A DNA stretch of 24,326 nt from JBGLNJ01 sp964353405 (GTDB taxonomy: Bacteria; Chloroflexota; Anaerolineae; Fen-1058). The position numbers and the translations under genes are program-made. Positions 13,798 to 20,701 of the stretch are shown here, one piece after another (the first letter of the stretch is position 1; each line of letters opens with the position of its first letter). The notes below the pieces were generated by a model. The model was given only the letters and a program-made list of their open reading frames with translations, searched no databases and had not been told where the DNA came from. The DNA lies in the NCBI GenBank assembly GCA_964353405.1, contig CAYGWJ010000024.1, positions 1 through 24,326 on the forward strand, given 5' to 3'.

Positions 13798-15474
13798 TTA
13801 ACCGAACAAATCCTCGTCGCGCATGGCGCTCCAGCCTTCCGGGTCGCCGACGTGCGCCGTGCCGTAACGGGCATGCATCTCTTCTCGTTCTCGGCGCGCC
13901 TCTTCGCTCATGCCGGCTCGCCGGCGACTGGCGCGCTGCGCGGCCAAGAGACGATTGAGCGCAAACAGGTAGGCCTTGGCACTGGCGACGAGAATATCCG
14001 TATCGGCCCCGCGTCCCAGGAATGTCCTCTTCTCTACCTGTCCCGTGTCGCCCAGGGGCACCTCGCCCTGGATGCGAACCGTCACCTTGCCCAAAGCATC
14101 CACGCCTTCGGTCATGGCTTGCACCGCGTATTCCAGCAAGGTATTCGGCACGCCGACAATACTATCCATCGCCTTAAAGATCGCATCCACCGGGCCATTG
14201 CCCCGGCTGGTGCCCCACGCGGCTTCCGCCTCCGGGCCTTGCAGGCGCACCACGGCCACGGGCACGGCGTTGAGGCCGCACGTCACCTGCGCATCCTCCA
14301 ACTGGTAGGTCTCGGGCATGAACACCGTCGTCTGCCCGCTGACGATGGCTTCCAAATCGCTGATTTCCAGGTTCGACTTTTTCGACGCGATGCTGCGAAA
14401 GCGCTCATACACCCGCTCGAACTCGGCATCGTTCAGGCTAAAGCCCAGCTCGGTGAGGCGGCGGCGCAGCCCTTCGCGCCCGGTCAGCAGGGGGATGGCA
14501 TTTTCCGCGCCCAGGAAGCCAATGTCGGCCGGGTCAAGCACTTCGGCGTCGGTGCTGCCGCGCAGCACACCATCCTGGTACATGCCGGACGTGTAGGCAA
14601 AAGCCTGGGCGCCCACAATCGGCTTGTTGGGATTAATGGCTAGGCCGGTGAGGTGGCTGACGAGCTGGCTGGCCGGGTAGATCAAGCGTGTATTGATCGA
14701 ATGAGTGAGGCCGAGCGCAGCCTGGCGCGCGTGAAGCGTCATGACCACTTCTTCCAGGCGGGCATTGCCGGTTCGCTCGCCGATGCCGTTGACGGCGCAT
14801 TCGACTTGCCGGGCGCCGTTGACCAACGCTTCAATCGAGTTGGCCGTGGCCATGCCCAGGTCATTGTGGCAATGCACAGAGATGACGGCTTGCTCGATGT
14901 TGGGCACGTGCTCTCGAATGCCACGGATGAGCGCGCCCCACTCGGAGGGAGTGAAAAATCCAATCGCGTCCGGGATATTGACCGTGGTCACGCCGGCCTG
15001 GATGACGGCCTGCAGAACGCGGTAGAGATACTCGACGTCGGCGCGGCAGGCATCGGCGGCATAGTATTGGACATCGTCCACATAGCGGCGAGCGTAGCGG
15101 ACGGCCTGGACGCCCATCTCTAACGCGGCTCCATGCGTTGTATTGAGCTTGCCCACGACGTAGGAATCGGACACGCCCAGGCCGATCTGGATGCGCGGGC
15201 GGGCCGCATCCCGCAGCGCCGCCACGGCCACGTCAATGTCTTTTTCGCGGGCGCGGGCCAGCGCGCAAATGACGCAGCCTTTGATCTCTCGCCCCAACTG
15301 CCGCACGGCTTCAAAGTCGCGCGGGGAGGACATGGGAAAGCCGGCTTGGAGGACGTCTACGCCCATCCGCTCCAGCACGCGGGCGATCTCGAGTTTTTCG
15401 GCGACGTTGAGTCCGGCGCTGGGAGATTGCCCGCCGCCGTAGAGGGTGGCGTCAAAGATTTTGACCTGTTCCAT
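13798..15474 (-). CDS. 2-isopropylmalate synthase homologue with altered active site
   Basis: The 558-aa product has the full LeuA layout: a TIM barrel (about 1-270), linker domains (about 270-380) and a C-terminal LeuA regulatory domain (about 380-510) with FMPETYQLEDAQVTCGLNAVPVA. HCHNDLG (201-207) and NGIGERTGNA (229-238) are intact. However, the N-terminal signature DTTLRDGEQ reads DATLYGGGQ (8-16), losing the catalytic Arg and metal-ligand Asp. RIHTFIATSD reads RIQIGLGVSD (94-103), VEFSAEDATR reads VQYYAADACR (135-144), and AFAHESGIHQDG reads AFAYTSGMYQDG (291-302). By family knowledge these residues bind metal, 2-oxoisovalerate and acetyl-CoA, so normal synthase activity is doubtful. 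The gene is intact, with AGGAGG before the ATG and a promoter upstream. It may be a divergent enzyme or a regulatory paralogue; leuA is not assigned as a symbol for that reason. Confidence 0.85.
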   Translation of the reverse strand: MEQVKIFDATLYGGGQSPSAGLNVAEKLEIARVLERMGVDVLQAGFPMSSPRDFEAVRQLGREIKGCVICALARAREKDIDVAVAALRDAARPRIQIGLGVSDSYVVGKLNTTHGAALEMGVQAVRYARRYVDDVQYYAADACRADVEYLYRVLQAVIQAGVTTVNIPDAIGFFTPSEWGALIRGIREHVPNIEQAVISVHCHNDLGMATANSIEALVNGARQVECAVNGIGERTGNARLEEVVMTLHARQAALGLTHSINTRLIYPASQLVSHLTGLAINPNKPIVGAQAFAYTSGMYQDGVLRGSTDAEVLDPADIGFLGAENAIPLLTGREGLRRRLTELGFSLNDAEFERVYERFRSIASKKSNLEISDLEAIVSGQTTVFMPETYQLEDAQVTCGLNAVPVAVVRLQGPEAEAAWGTSRGNGPVDAIFKAMDSIVGVPNTLLEYAVQAMTEGVDALGKVTVRIQGEVPLGDTGQVEKRTFLGRGADTDILVASAKAYLFALNRLLAAQRASRRRAGMSEEARREREEMHARYGTAHVGDPEGWSAMRDEDLFG

Positions 15475-15519
15475 GGGTAGACCTCCTGTTGGGATGAGAG
15501 TGGTGCTGCGTCCGAGATG

Positions 15520-15546
15520 ATTATATCACAGGAGGGTGAAAGACAA
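15520..15546 (-). promoter_or_regulatory. Promoter for the leuA-like gene
   Basis: On the minus strand a perfect TATAAT (15520-15525) carries the TGn extension (TGATATAAT). TTGTCT (15541-15546) lies 15 bp upstream as a possible -35. Transcription should start near 15513, leaving a leader of about 38 nt to the AGGAGG site. That is too short for an attenuator or T-box. Confidence 0.7.
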
Positions 15547-15618
15547 GACGCGGAGCGAAATGTCACAAGCACACCGTGTTCCCACTGTTGACGCTCGCTC
15601 CAACTTTTCAGAAACATA

Positions 15619-15643
15619 AAGGCCACGCGCTCGACGTGGCCTT
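15619..15643. terminator. Terminator-like hairpin after the 40-aa membrane protein gene
   Basis: AAGGCCACG (15619-15627) and CGTGGCCTT (15635-15643) form a 9-bp stem with a 7-nt loop, 26 bp beyond the stop of the minus-strand small gene. On that strand TTTATGTTTC follows. It is likely an intrinsic terminator separating that gene from the leuA-like gene. Confidence 0.7.
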
Positions 15644-15669
15644 GTCATTTGGCGGAGGCGCACCGGTGG

Positions 15670-15792
15670 TCATGCGCCGGCATGGCGGGCCTCCCAGCGG
15701 CTCAAGAGCGTGCCCAGGCTCAAGGTCAAGACAATGGGCACGATCACGCGGATGAGGGTCAGGCTGATGAGGGTCACGAGTTCGGTTGTCAT
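15670..15792 (-). CDS. 40-aa single-span membrane microprotein
   Basis: ATG at 15792 lies 6 nt behind a perfect AGGAGG, which argues strongly for translation. The peptide begins MTTELVTLISLTLIRVIVPI and continues VLTLSLGTLLSRWEARHAGA: one hydrophobic helix (about 5-31) and a short charged end starting with SRWEAR. A terminator-like hairpin follows at 15619-15643, so it looks like a complete transcription unit. No family was recognised. It could be a small subunit or stabiliser of a larger membrane complex, but no partner gene is adjacent. Topology and function are inferred only from composition. Confidence 0.65.
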   Translation of the reverse strand: MTTELVTLISLTLIRVIVPIVLTLSLGTLLSRWEARHAGA

Positions 15793-15944
15793 CTCACACC
15801 TCCTGCCCGTCAGAACTGGCGGGTGCTGTCGGTTTACTCTTGACTCTAGAGTAGCACAGGGAGGCATGACAGGTCAATCAGGTGGTCGCCCCAACTTGCA
15901 CAGGCTACATGCCCCATACGAGAGGCAGTCCGGTCGCCTTGAAG

Positions 15945-15988
15945 GCAGTAAAGCATCTCTGCCACGCGAAGCAGAGATGCTTCACTGC
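15945..15988. repeat. REP-like palindrome of the CHAERSEAS family
   Basis: AAGCATCTCTGC (15951-15962) and GCAGAGATGCTT (15971-15982) form a perfect 12-bp stem, extended by GCAGT (15945-15949) and ACTGC (15984-15988). It is followed by GTTCAGCATGACA, the ending typical of dispersed repeats whose minus-strand translation contains CHAERSEAS. A related palindrome lies inside the SAM hydrolase gene at 21132-21217. Confidence 0.75.
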
Positions 15989-16150
15989 GTTCAGCATGAC
16001 ACATGAGTGAAGAATTGTACAGCCCTGGGGCCTCAGCGGATGCAGAGCTTTTGACCGGGAAGGAGCGCGCTCGGATGGGTAATGATGCTCTGATTATAGG
16101 CGGAAATGCGGCCCAACGGGGTGTCAATCAGGTTACAAACGAGTTGCGCT

Positions 16151-16353
16151 CTGGCCGGAAAAAACGTAGGCGCGCCAATGTGATGGGATACCGTAGCTTT
16201 CCATAGCCGCCCCAAGAGGCAGGTATGGAAACCTGCCCTACACACTACACACGCTGGCCGAAAAAAAACGTAGGCGCGCCAATGTGATGGGATACCGTAG
16301 GGCGGCTTTCCATAGCCGCCCCAAGAGGCAGGTATGGAAACCTGCCCTACACA
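16151..16353. repeat. Tandem duplication with 103-bp period
   Basis: The segment starting CTGGCCG at 16151 repeats at 16254, both running through GGCGCGCCAATGTGATGGG and the hairpins to CCTGCCCTACACAC. The copies are nearly identical. The main difference is five bases (GGCGG) present after CCGTAG in copy 2 (about 16301-16305) and missing in copy 1, plus A-run length. This points to recent duplication. Confidence 0.9.
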
Positions 16354-16377
16354 CGCACCCCATCGGATTGGCGCGCT
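16271..16377. mobile_element. MITE-like element with terminal inverted repeats
   Basis: The left end (about 16271-16291) reads TAGGCGCGCCAATGTGATGG and the right end (about 16358-16377), reverse-complemented, reads TTAGCGCGCCAATCCGATGG, imperfect terminal inverted repeats. Inside are two hairpins, GGGCGGCT/AGCCGCCC (16300-16307, 16314-16321) and GGCAGGT/ACCTGCC (16327-16333, 16340-16346), bracketed by GTAGGG and CCCTAC. It has no coding capacity. No clear target duplication was seen, so transposition is inferred from structure. Confidence 0.6.
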
Positions 16378-16380
16378 AAC

Positions 16381-16417
16381 AAAAAACTGACCGGTCTGCC
16401 GGCGCAAGGTCGGTCAG
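16381..16417 (-). terminator. Intrinsic terminator for the FHA gene
   Basis: On the minus strand, CTGACCG (16411-16417) pairs with CGGTCAG (16387-16393) and the stem is followed directly by six T (A run at 16381-16386 on +). It lies 84 bp downstream of the FHA-domain gene stop. Confidence 0.8.
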
Positions 16418-16500
16418 GGGGTGAAAGGTACCACCGTCAACGTCACGGCGATGACGGGCACGACGATGAGCAGGTTCAGGTCCTGATCACAGAAAATGGC

Positions 16501-17178
16501 TTAGCTCACCTTGAGCTGCGTGTTGCCGATGGTGATGACATCACCCAGAGCCAGCGCCGTGGGCCGGTGGATCAATTGGCCGTTGACGTAGGTGCCGTTC
16601 CCGCTGCCCTGATCCATGATCACATAGTTGTTCTGCTGGCGTTGAACCAGGGCCTGGTAACGCGAGGCTTGCGGGTCGTTGAGCCGGACCTCGTTATCGG
16701 GGTTGCGCCCGAGCCGCGCCTGCGCGCCGAGGGCAAAGCTTTGACCTGCATCCACTCCCTGGACAACGGTCAGCCGCCAGCCTCCCTGGATGACGGTGGC
16801 GGCAGGCGCGACCGGGTAAGGGACGGCGGCGGGCGGCGGCGGAGCGGCATACGGTCCGGCTTGAGGCGCATACGGCGCGGAAGGCGGCGGCGCAACGTAG
16901 GGCGATGGCGCGGGCGGATAGGGCATGGGCGGCGGCATCGGGCCGGCGGGCGGCGGATAGGCCACCGGCCACCTTTGGACGGTGGGCAGCAAGAACAAGA
17001 TGAACAGAGCCACGACCGAGAAAAACAAGCCCATCACTCCCCACAACAGACCGCTGCGATTCTTGTTCTGCGCCACCAGGACGCAGGCGACGACGACGAT
17101 GAGGTTGAGCGCCGCGCAGCCGAGGCCGATCAGGCATTGGGTTGTGCCAAGCAGAGCGACAATATCATTATTGTCCAT
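16501..17178 (-). CDS. Membrane-anchored FHA-domain protein
   Basis: The 225-aa product has two hydrophobic helices (about 12-36 and 43-65), a Pro/Ala/Tyr-rich linker (71-127) and a C-terminal FHA domain (about 135-225). FHA domains read phosphothreonine on partner proteins, so with a cytoplasmic C-terminus it could link Ser/Thr kinase signalling to the membrane. Conserved positions are R158 in LGRNPDNEVRL, S172-R173 and SGNGTYVNG (192-200). The usual SRxHA motif reads SRYQA, with Gln175 in place of the structural His. No kinase or phosphatase gene is adjacent. The ribosome site before ATG 17178 is weak. Confidence 0.85.
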   Translation of the reverse strand: MDNNDIVALLGTTQCLIGLGCAALNLIVVVACVLVAQNKNRSGLLWGVMGLFFSVVALFILFLLPTVQRWPVAYPPPAGPMPPPMPYPPAPSPYVAPPPSAPYAPQAGPYAAPPPPAAVPYPVAPAATVIQGGWRLTVVQGVDAGQSFALGAQARLGRNPDNEVRLNDPQASRYQALVQRQQNNYVIMDQGSGNGTYVNGQLIHRPTALALGDVITIGNTQLKVS

Positions 17179-17221
17179 AGTCTGCTTTGATTCACTCTTT
17201 CATCGGCAGGTTGGAAAACAG

Positions 17222-17258
17222 AAGACCTTCGAGGTTCCGCCGAAACCTCGAAGGTCTT
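17222..17258 (-). terminator. Perfect 15-bp hairpin after the 53-aa basic protein gene
   Basis: AAGACCTTCGAGGTT (17222-17236) and AACCTCGAAGGTCTT (17244-17258) are exact reverse complements with a 7-nt loop. The stem starts 2 bp after the stop codon of the minus-strand gene at 17261, and CTGTTTTCC follows it on that strand. It works as a terminator by position, though its symmetry also fits a dispersed palindromic repeat. Confidence 0.8.
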
Positions 17259-17260
17259 GA

Positions 17261-17422
17261 CTATGTCACGTCTTTCAAGTGACGATTGACGCGCTTGAGC
17301 TTTTCGGTGAGTTTGGTCTTGAGGCGATTATCGGTGGTCGCCTCGATGCGCGCCTTGAGTTTTTTGGTCTTGTCGCGGCGGTTGCGGCGGCGGCGAATCT
17401 CACGGTCACGTTCAACTCCCAT
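17261..17422 (-). CDS. Small basic protein, DUF6800-like (53 aa)
   Basis: ATG at 17422 follows a strong GGAGG site, and the frame closes at TAG 17261-17263, right before a perfect hairpin. The peptide starts MGVERDREIRRRRNRRDKTK, continues KLKARIEATTDNRLKTKLTE and ends KLKRVNRHLKDVT: two very basic helices of the MxVxRxREIRRRRxRxxK type that I associate with DUF6800. The clean ribosome site and terminator make it a convincing small gene. The high positive charge suggests RNA or ribosome binding, but no function is established. It lies 84 bp downstream of gyrB on the same strand. Confidence 0.75.
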   Translation of the reverse strand: MGVERDREIRRRRNRRDKTKKLKARIEATTDNRLKTKLTEKLKRVNRHLKDVT

Positions 17423-17506
17423 TGTGATGCCTCCTTCAGGTTGTAGTTTACCAAGCCACCAAGTTAATAGTTTCGAAATAGGGTGTCTTGGTGATGAGAA
17501 GCCTGA

Positions 17507-19456
17507 TCAAATGTCCAGATTGCGCACTTCCTTGGCGCGCGTTTGAATGAAACGCTTGCGGGGCGGAACCGCAGAGCCCATGAGCATATCGAACGTCTTG
17601 TCGGCGGCGGTGGCGTCTTCCACCGTCACCTGCAAGAGCGTGCGGTTCTCCGGGTTCATCGTCGTTTCCCAGAGCTGCTCGGGATTCATCTCGCCCAGGC
17701 CTTTGTAACGCTGAATCGCCACGTGCTGGCCGCCCAGCTTGGCGACGGCCTGGTCTTTTTCCTCGTCACTGTAGACATACTGGATGCCCTTTTTCGTTTC
17801 GATGCGATACAGCGGCGGCTGGGCGATGAACAGGTGGCCGTTTTCGATGAGCGGCTGCATGTAGCGGAAAAAGAACGTGAGCAGCAGCGTGCGGATGTGG
17901 CTGCCGTCTACGTCCGCGTCCGTCATGATCAAGACACGTCCATAGCGCAAACCCGAAAGATCGAACTGGTTGCCGACGTTGGTGCCGAGCGCGCTGATGA
18001 GCGTCCTGATCACCTCGCTGCCCAGCATCTTGTCCAGCCGGACGCGCTCCGTGTTCATGATCTTGCCGCGCAGAGGCAGCACGGCCTGAAAGTGCCGGTC
18101 GCGTCCCTGCTTGGCGCTGCCGCCTGCGCTGTCGCCTTCCACAATGTACAGCTCGCACTTGGCTGCGTCGCGCTCGGAGCAATCGGCCAGCTTGCCGGGC
18201 AGGGTGAGCGATTCGAGCGCGGACTTGCGGATGACCAGGTCGCGCGCCTGCCGCGCAGCTTCCCGCGCGCGAGAGGACGTGAGGCATTTCTGGATGATGG
18301 TCTTGCCCTCGCGCGAGTTCTTTTCCAAAAACTCTTGCAACACTTCGGCCACGACGGATTCGACCTGGCTCTTGACCTCGGCGTTGCCCAGCTTGGCTTT
18401 GGTCTGGCTTTCAAACTGCGGGTCTTGCAGCTTGACGCTGATGATGCCGGTCAGGCCCTCGCGCACGTCCTCGCCGGTCAAGTTTGCGTCGCCTTCTTTG
18501 AGCAGTCCGCCCTTGCGCGCGTAATCGTTAAGCGTGCGCGTGAGCGCGGAGCGAAAGCCGGTGAGGTGCGTGCCGCCGTCCACGGTATTGATGTTGTTGG
18601 CAAAGGCATACACCGATTCGGCGTAGCCATCGGTGTATTGAATGGCTGCCTCGATGGCCGTGCCGTTCACCTGTTTTTCGGCATAGACCACCGGGTGCAG
18701 CACCTCGCGGTTCTTGTTGAGGTAGCGCGCAAAGGAGCGGAGGCCGCCTTCAAAGTGGAACGACATCTCGCGCGGGTTGCCGGCAAAGCAATCGCGCTCG
18801 TCGTGAAATACGATCGTGAGGTTGCGCGTGAGAAAAGCCATCTCGCGAAAGCGCTGCGACAGCGCCTCGAATTTGTAGTCAATGCCACTTTTGAAAACTT
18901 CCTCGTCGGGCGTGAAATGCTGAACCGTGCCATGCTGGAAGGGATCGTCCTTGAGCACGCGGCGGACATCTTGCACCTTTCCGGTGGGCTTGCCGCGCTC
19001 GTAGCGCTGCATGTACTCGCGCCCGTCGCGGCGCACGGTCGTCTCCATCCACGCCGAGAGCGCGTTGACGGCGCTCACGCCCACGCCATGCAAACCGGAA
19101 GCCACCTTGTAGCCCGATCCGCCAAACTTGCCGCCCGCGTGGAGAATCGTCATCACCACTTCGAGCGCGTCCATGGGCTTGCCCTTGGCGTCTTTTTGCG
19201 TGGGATGTGGACCGACCGGGATGCCGCGCCCGTTGTCCACCACGGTCACGCTGCCGTCTTCATGAATCGTCACCGTGACCTGGTCACAGACGCCCGCCAG
19301 CGCCTCGTCAATCGCATTGTCCATTACCTCAAAGACGAGGTGATGCAGACCCCGAATGTCGGTCGAGCCGATGTACATACCGGGCCTGCGGCGCACGGCC
19401 TCCAGCCCTTCCAGGACTTGAATTTGACTGGCGTCGTACTTGACTTCCTCTGCCAT
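17507..19456 (-). CDS. gyrB: DNA gyrase subunit B
   Basis: This is the ATPase subunit of the A2B2 type II topoisomerase that introduces negative supercoils. The 649-aa product has the GHKL ATPase domain (VFEVMDNAIDEALAG, VVDNGRGIPVG, GLHGVGVSAVNALS), the transducer (VDGGTHLTGFRSALTRTLNDYA) and the TOPRIM domain (IVEGDSAGGSAKQGRDR and MTDADVDGSHIRTLLL). It ends IQRYKGLGEMNPEQLWETTMNPENRTLLQV. The length (about 650 aa, without the E. coli insertion) is normal, and the QLWETTMNPE ending with no ParE-like features supports GyrB over ParE. GAGGT precedes the ATG. It is probably origin-proximal together with the rpmH operon 3.5 kb away. Confidence 0.96.
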   Translation of the reverse strand: MAEEVKYDASQIQVLEGLEAVRRRPGMYIGSTDIRGLHHLVFEVMDNAIDEALAGVCDQVTVTIHEDGSVTVVDNGRGIPVGPHPTQKDAKGKPMDALEVVMTILHAGGKFGGSGYKVASGLHGVGVSAVNALSAWMETTVRRDGREYMQRYERGKPTGKVQDVRRVLKDDPFQHGTVQHFTPDEEVFKSGIDYKFEALSQRFREMAFLTRNLTIVFHDERDCFAGNPREMSFHFEGGLRSFARYLNKNREVLHPVVYAEKQVNGTAIEAAIQYTDGYAESVYAFANNINTVDGGTHLTGFRSALTRTLNDYARKGGLLKEGDANLTGEDVREGLTGIISVKLQDPQFESQTKAKLGNAEVKSQVESVVAEVLQEFLEKNSREGKTIIQKCLTSSRAREAARQARDLVIRKSALESLTLPGKLADCSERDAAKCELYIVEGDSAGGSAKQGRDRHFQAVLPLRGKIMNTERVRLDKMLGSEVIRTLISALGTNVGNQFDLSGLRYGRVLIMTDADVDGSHIRTLLLTFFFRYMQPLIENGHLFIAQPPLYRIETKKGIQYVYSDEEKDQAVAKLGGQHVAIQRYKGLGEMNPEQLWETTMNPENRTLLQVTVEDATAADKTFDMLMGSAVPPRKRFIQTRAKEVRNLDI

Positions 19457-19468
19457 ACTTTACCTCAA

Positions 19469-19555
19469 ACGTGAAACGTCATGCATGATACTGGGCACTT
19501 GTCTGCGCTGCGCCTGGCGCGGCCAAGCCGGGCCGGCCGGGGTACGTGAAACATG
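19469..19555. promoter_or_regulatory. Two parS-like half-sites upstream of gyrB
   Basis: ACGTGAAAC occurs at 19469-19477 and, as ACGTGAAACATG, at 19544-19555, in the short gap between gyrB and the membrane protein gene. ACGTGAAACA equals the right part of the ParB site consensus TGTTTCACGTGAAACA, but neither copy has the other arm. The pair could be a degenerate site or an operator, or chance. Confidence 0.25.
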
Positions 19556-20596
19556 CTACGGGCTATGGGCCGCGTCTGCAGCTTGCGGCGTGTTACTGGC
19601 GACCTGCGACTGGGTTCGATTCATGTAATACAACGCCGTCGCCGCAAGAACGCCGGTGGCGGTGAAGGCGTTGCCCAAGATTCCGGCCGCCCTCAGCCAC
19701 GAATCGCTGGCGGGGATGTTCCACACATAGCCCATGCCGATATAGATCGCCACAGCCAGGATGACCAGCCCCATCGTCGGCGGGAATTGCGTCCGCATCA
19801 AAAGGATGCTGGCTCGCGCCGACTGGATCACTCTCCAATCGCGCAGCGCAATGCCGTGCAGAATAAAGGCCAGGTAGAACCCCAGCCACACCAGCAGGGA
19901 CCCGCCCAGCATCAAGACGATTTGCGCGGCCACCACGCTGAACAGCGCCGCGACGAGCGCCGCCAGAAAGGTGGGGAGTCCCACCGTCAGCGCCGCCACG
20001 ATCACCAAAAGTGTGACCTGGCACAGGCTCCACCACAACGCGGCGATACGCTGCGGGCCCAGTCGTTCTCCTCGCACCCGGCTGGCGAGCATCGCCCAGT
20101 AGATGGCCGAAAGCGCCAGCCCGGCGATGCTCAGCACGACAAAGAGCACCAGGTAAACCAGCACGTTCGAGACCTGCCAGGTCGCCGGGATTCCATTCGG
20201 AAGCTTGTTCGCCGGCACACCCACCATCAGGCCGGGCACGCCCAGCAAAGTGGGGCTGAGCCACCAGAACAGGTTGAACATCTGTCCGGACTGGTCGAGC
20301 AGTTTTTGCAGTTGTTCCAGTTGCGCAGGCGAGTTGGAGGCCAGCATCGCCTGCATCTCCGGCGATTGTAAAAAGTCAAGGTAAGCGCGGAACAACGGGT
20401 ACGCCGACAGGTGCGGCCCCAGCCACAGGAACACGTCGAGCAGCACGGGCAACAGCATCAGGCCCGGGTAGCGCGTCACCAGGTCAAAGCCCGCCGCCAG
20501 CGACTGGATGATGCCGATGGGGTGGTCTGCCGGCTGGCGGGCCGGACGATGATTTGGTCTGGATGGTCGAGTATTCACAATCTGCCATTCTACCAC
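19556..20596 (-). CDS. Multi-pass integral membrane protein of unknown function
   Basis: The 346-aa product starts at GTG 20596; other GTG codons nearby leave the exact start uncertain. After a polar N-terminus, hydrophobic segments lie at about 44-62, 107-128, 141-168, 190-215, 216-248, 274-292 and 304-325, giving around seven helices. Between the first two is a soluble helical loop (SPEMQAMLASNSPAQLEQLQKLLDQSG). No catalytic or transport motif was recognised. The arrangement loosely recalls bacterial proteins annotated only as 'hypothetical membrane protein' or glycerophosphoryl-domain-like. It lies 99 bp upstream of gyrB on the same strand and diverges from the SAM hydrolase gene. Confidence 0.75.
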   Translation of the reverse strand: MVEWQIVNTRPSRPNHRPARQPADHPIGIIQSLAAGFDLVTRYPGLMLLPVLLDVFLWLGPHLSAYPLFRAYLDFLQSPEMQAMLASNSPAQLEQLQKLLDQSGQMFNLFWWLSPTLLGVPGLMVGVPANKLPNGIPATWQVSNVLVYLVLFVVLSIAGLALSAIYWAMLASRVRGERLGPQRIAALWWSLCQVTLLVIVAALTVGLPTFLAALVAALFSVVAAQIVLMLGGSLLVWLGFYLAFILHGIALRDWRVIQSARASILLMRTQFPPTMGLVILAVAIYIGMGYVWNIPASDSWLRAAGILGNAFTATGVLAATALYYMNRTQSQVASNTPQAADAAHSP

Positions 20597-20663
20597 AGCC
20601 GCGCGCTTCCGTGAAGCGATTTGGTTTGCAGTTTGCCATGCAATTGCTTGTGATCGAGTTGGT

Positions 20664-20692
20664 TTGACCGTCCTTCAGGGCTGCGGTACAAT
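20664..20692 (+). promoter_or_regulatory. Promoter for a probably leaderless SAM-hydrolase transcript
   Basis: TTGACC (20664-20669) and TACAAT (20687-20692) are 17 bp apart, each one mismatch from consensus. The start of transcription should fall at about 20699-20701, essentially on the ATG at 20702, and no Shine-Dalgarno sequence is possible between them. Confidence 0.85.
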
Positions 20693-20701
20693 GACGCTGT
20701 A

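Larger units (their letters stand above)
15868..16500. other. Gene-free 630-bp repeat region
   Basis: No real gene is visible; short open frames here translate repeat DNA (for example the minus-strand peptide CHAERSEAS). Contents are a REP-like palindrome (15945-15988), a MITE-like element with a 103-bp tandem duplication (16151-16377) and an intrinsic terminator for the FHA gene (16381-16417). Confidence 0.7.

Noticed and set aside
16151..16377. CRISPR-like tandem repeats
   Set aside because: Only two long copies without spacers; the internal hairpins and terminal inverted repeats fit a duplicated MITE.
16416..16500. Hydrophobic in-frame extension after the FHA stop (DQDLNLLIVVPVIAVTLTVV)
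   Set aside because: No start codon or ribosome site. It would need stop readthrough and ends within the terminator region.
17543..19474. 643-aa open frame on + opposite gyrB
   Set aside because: It is the antisense of a certain gyrB; the translation is low-complexity (His/Ala/Leu/Val rich) without motifs.
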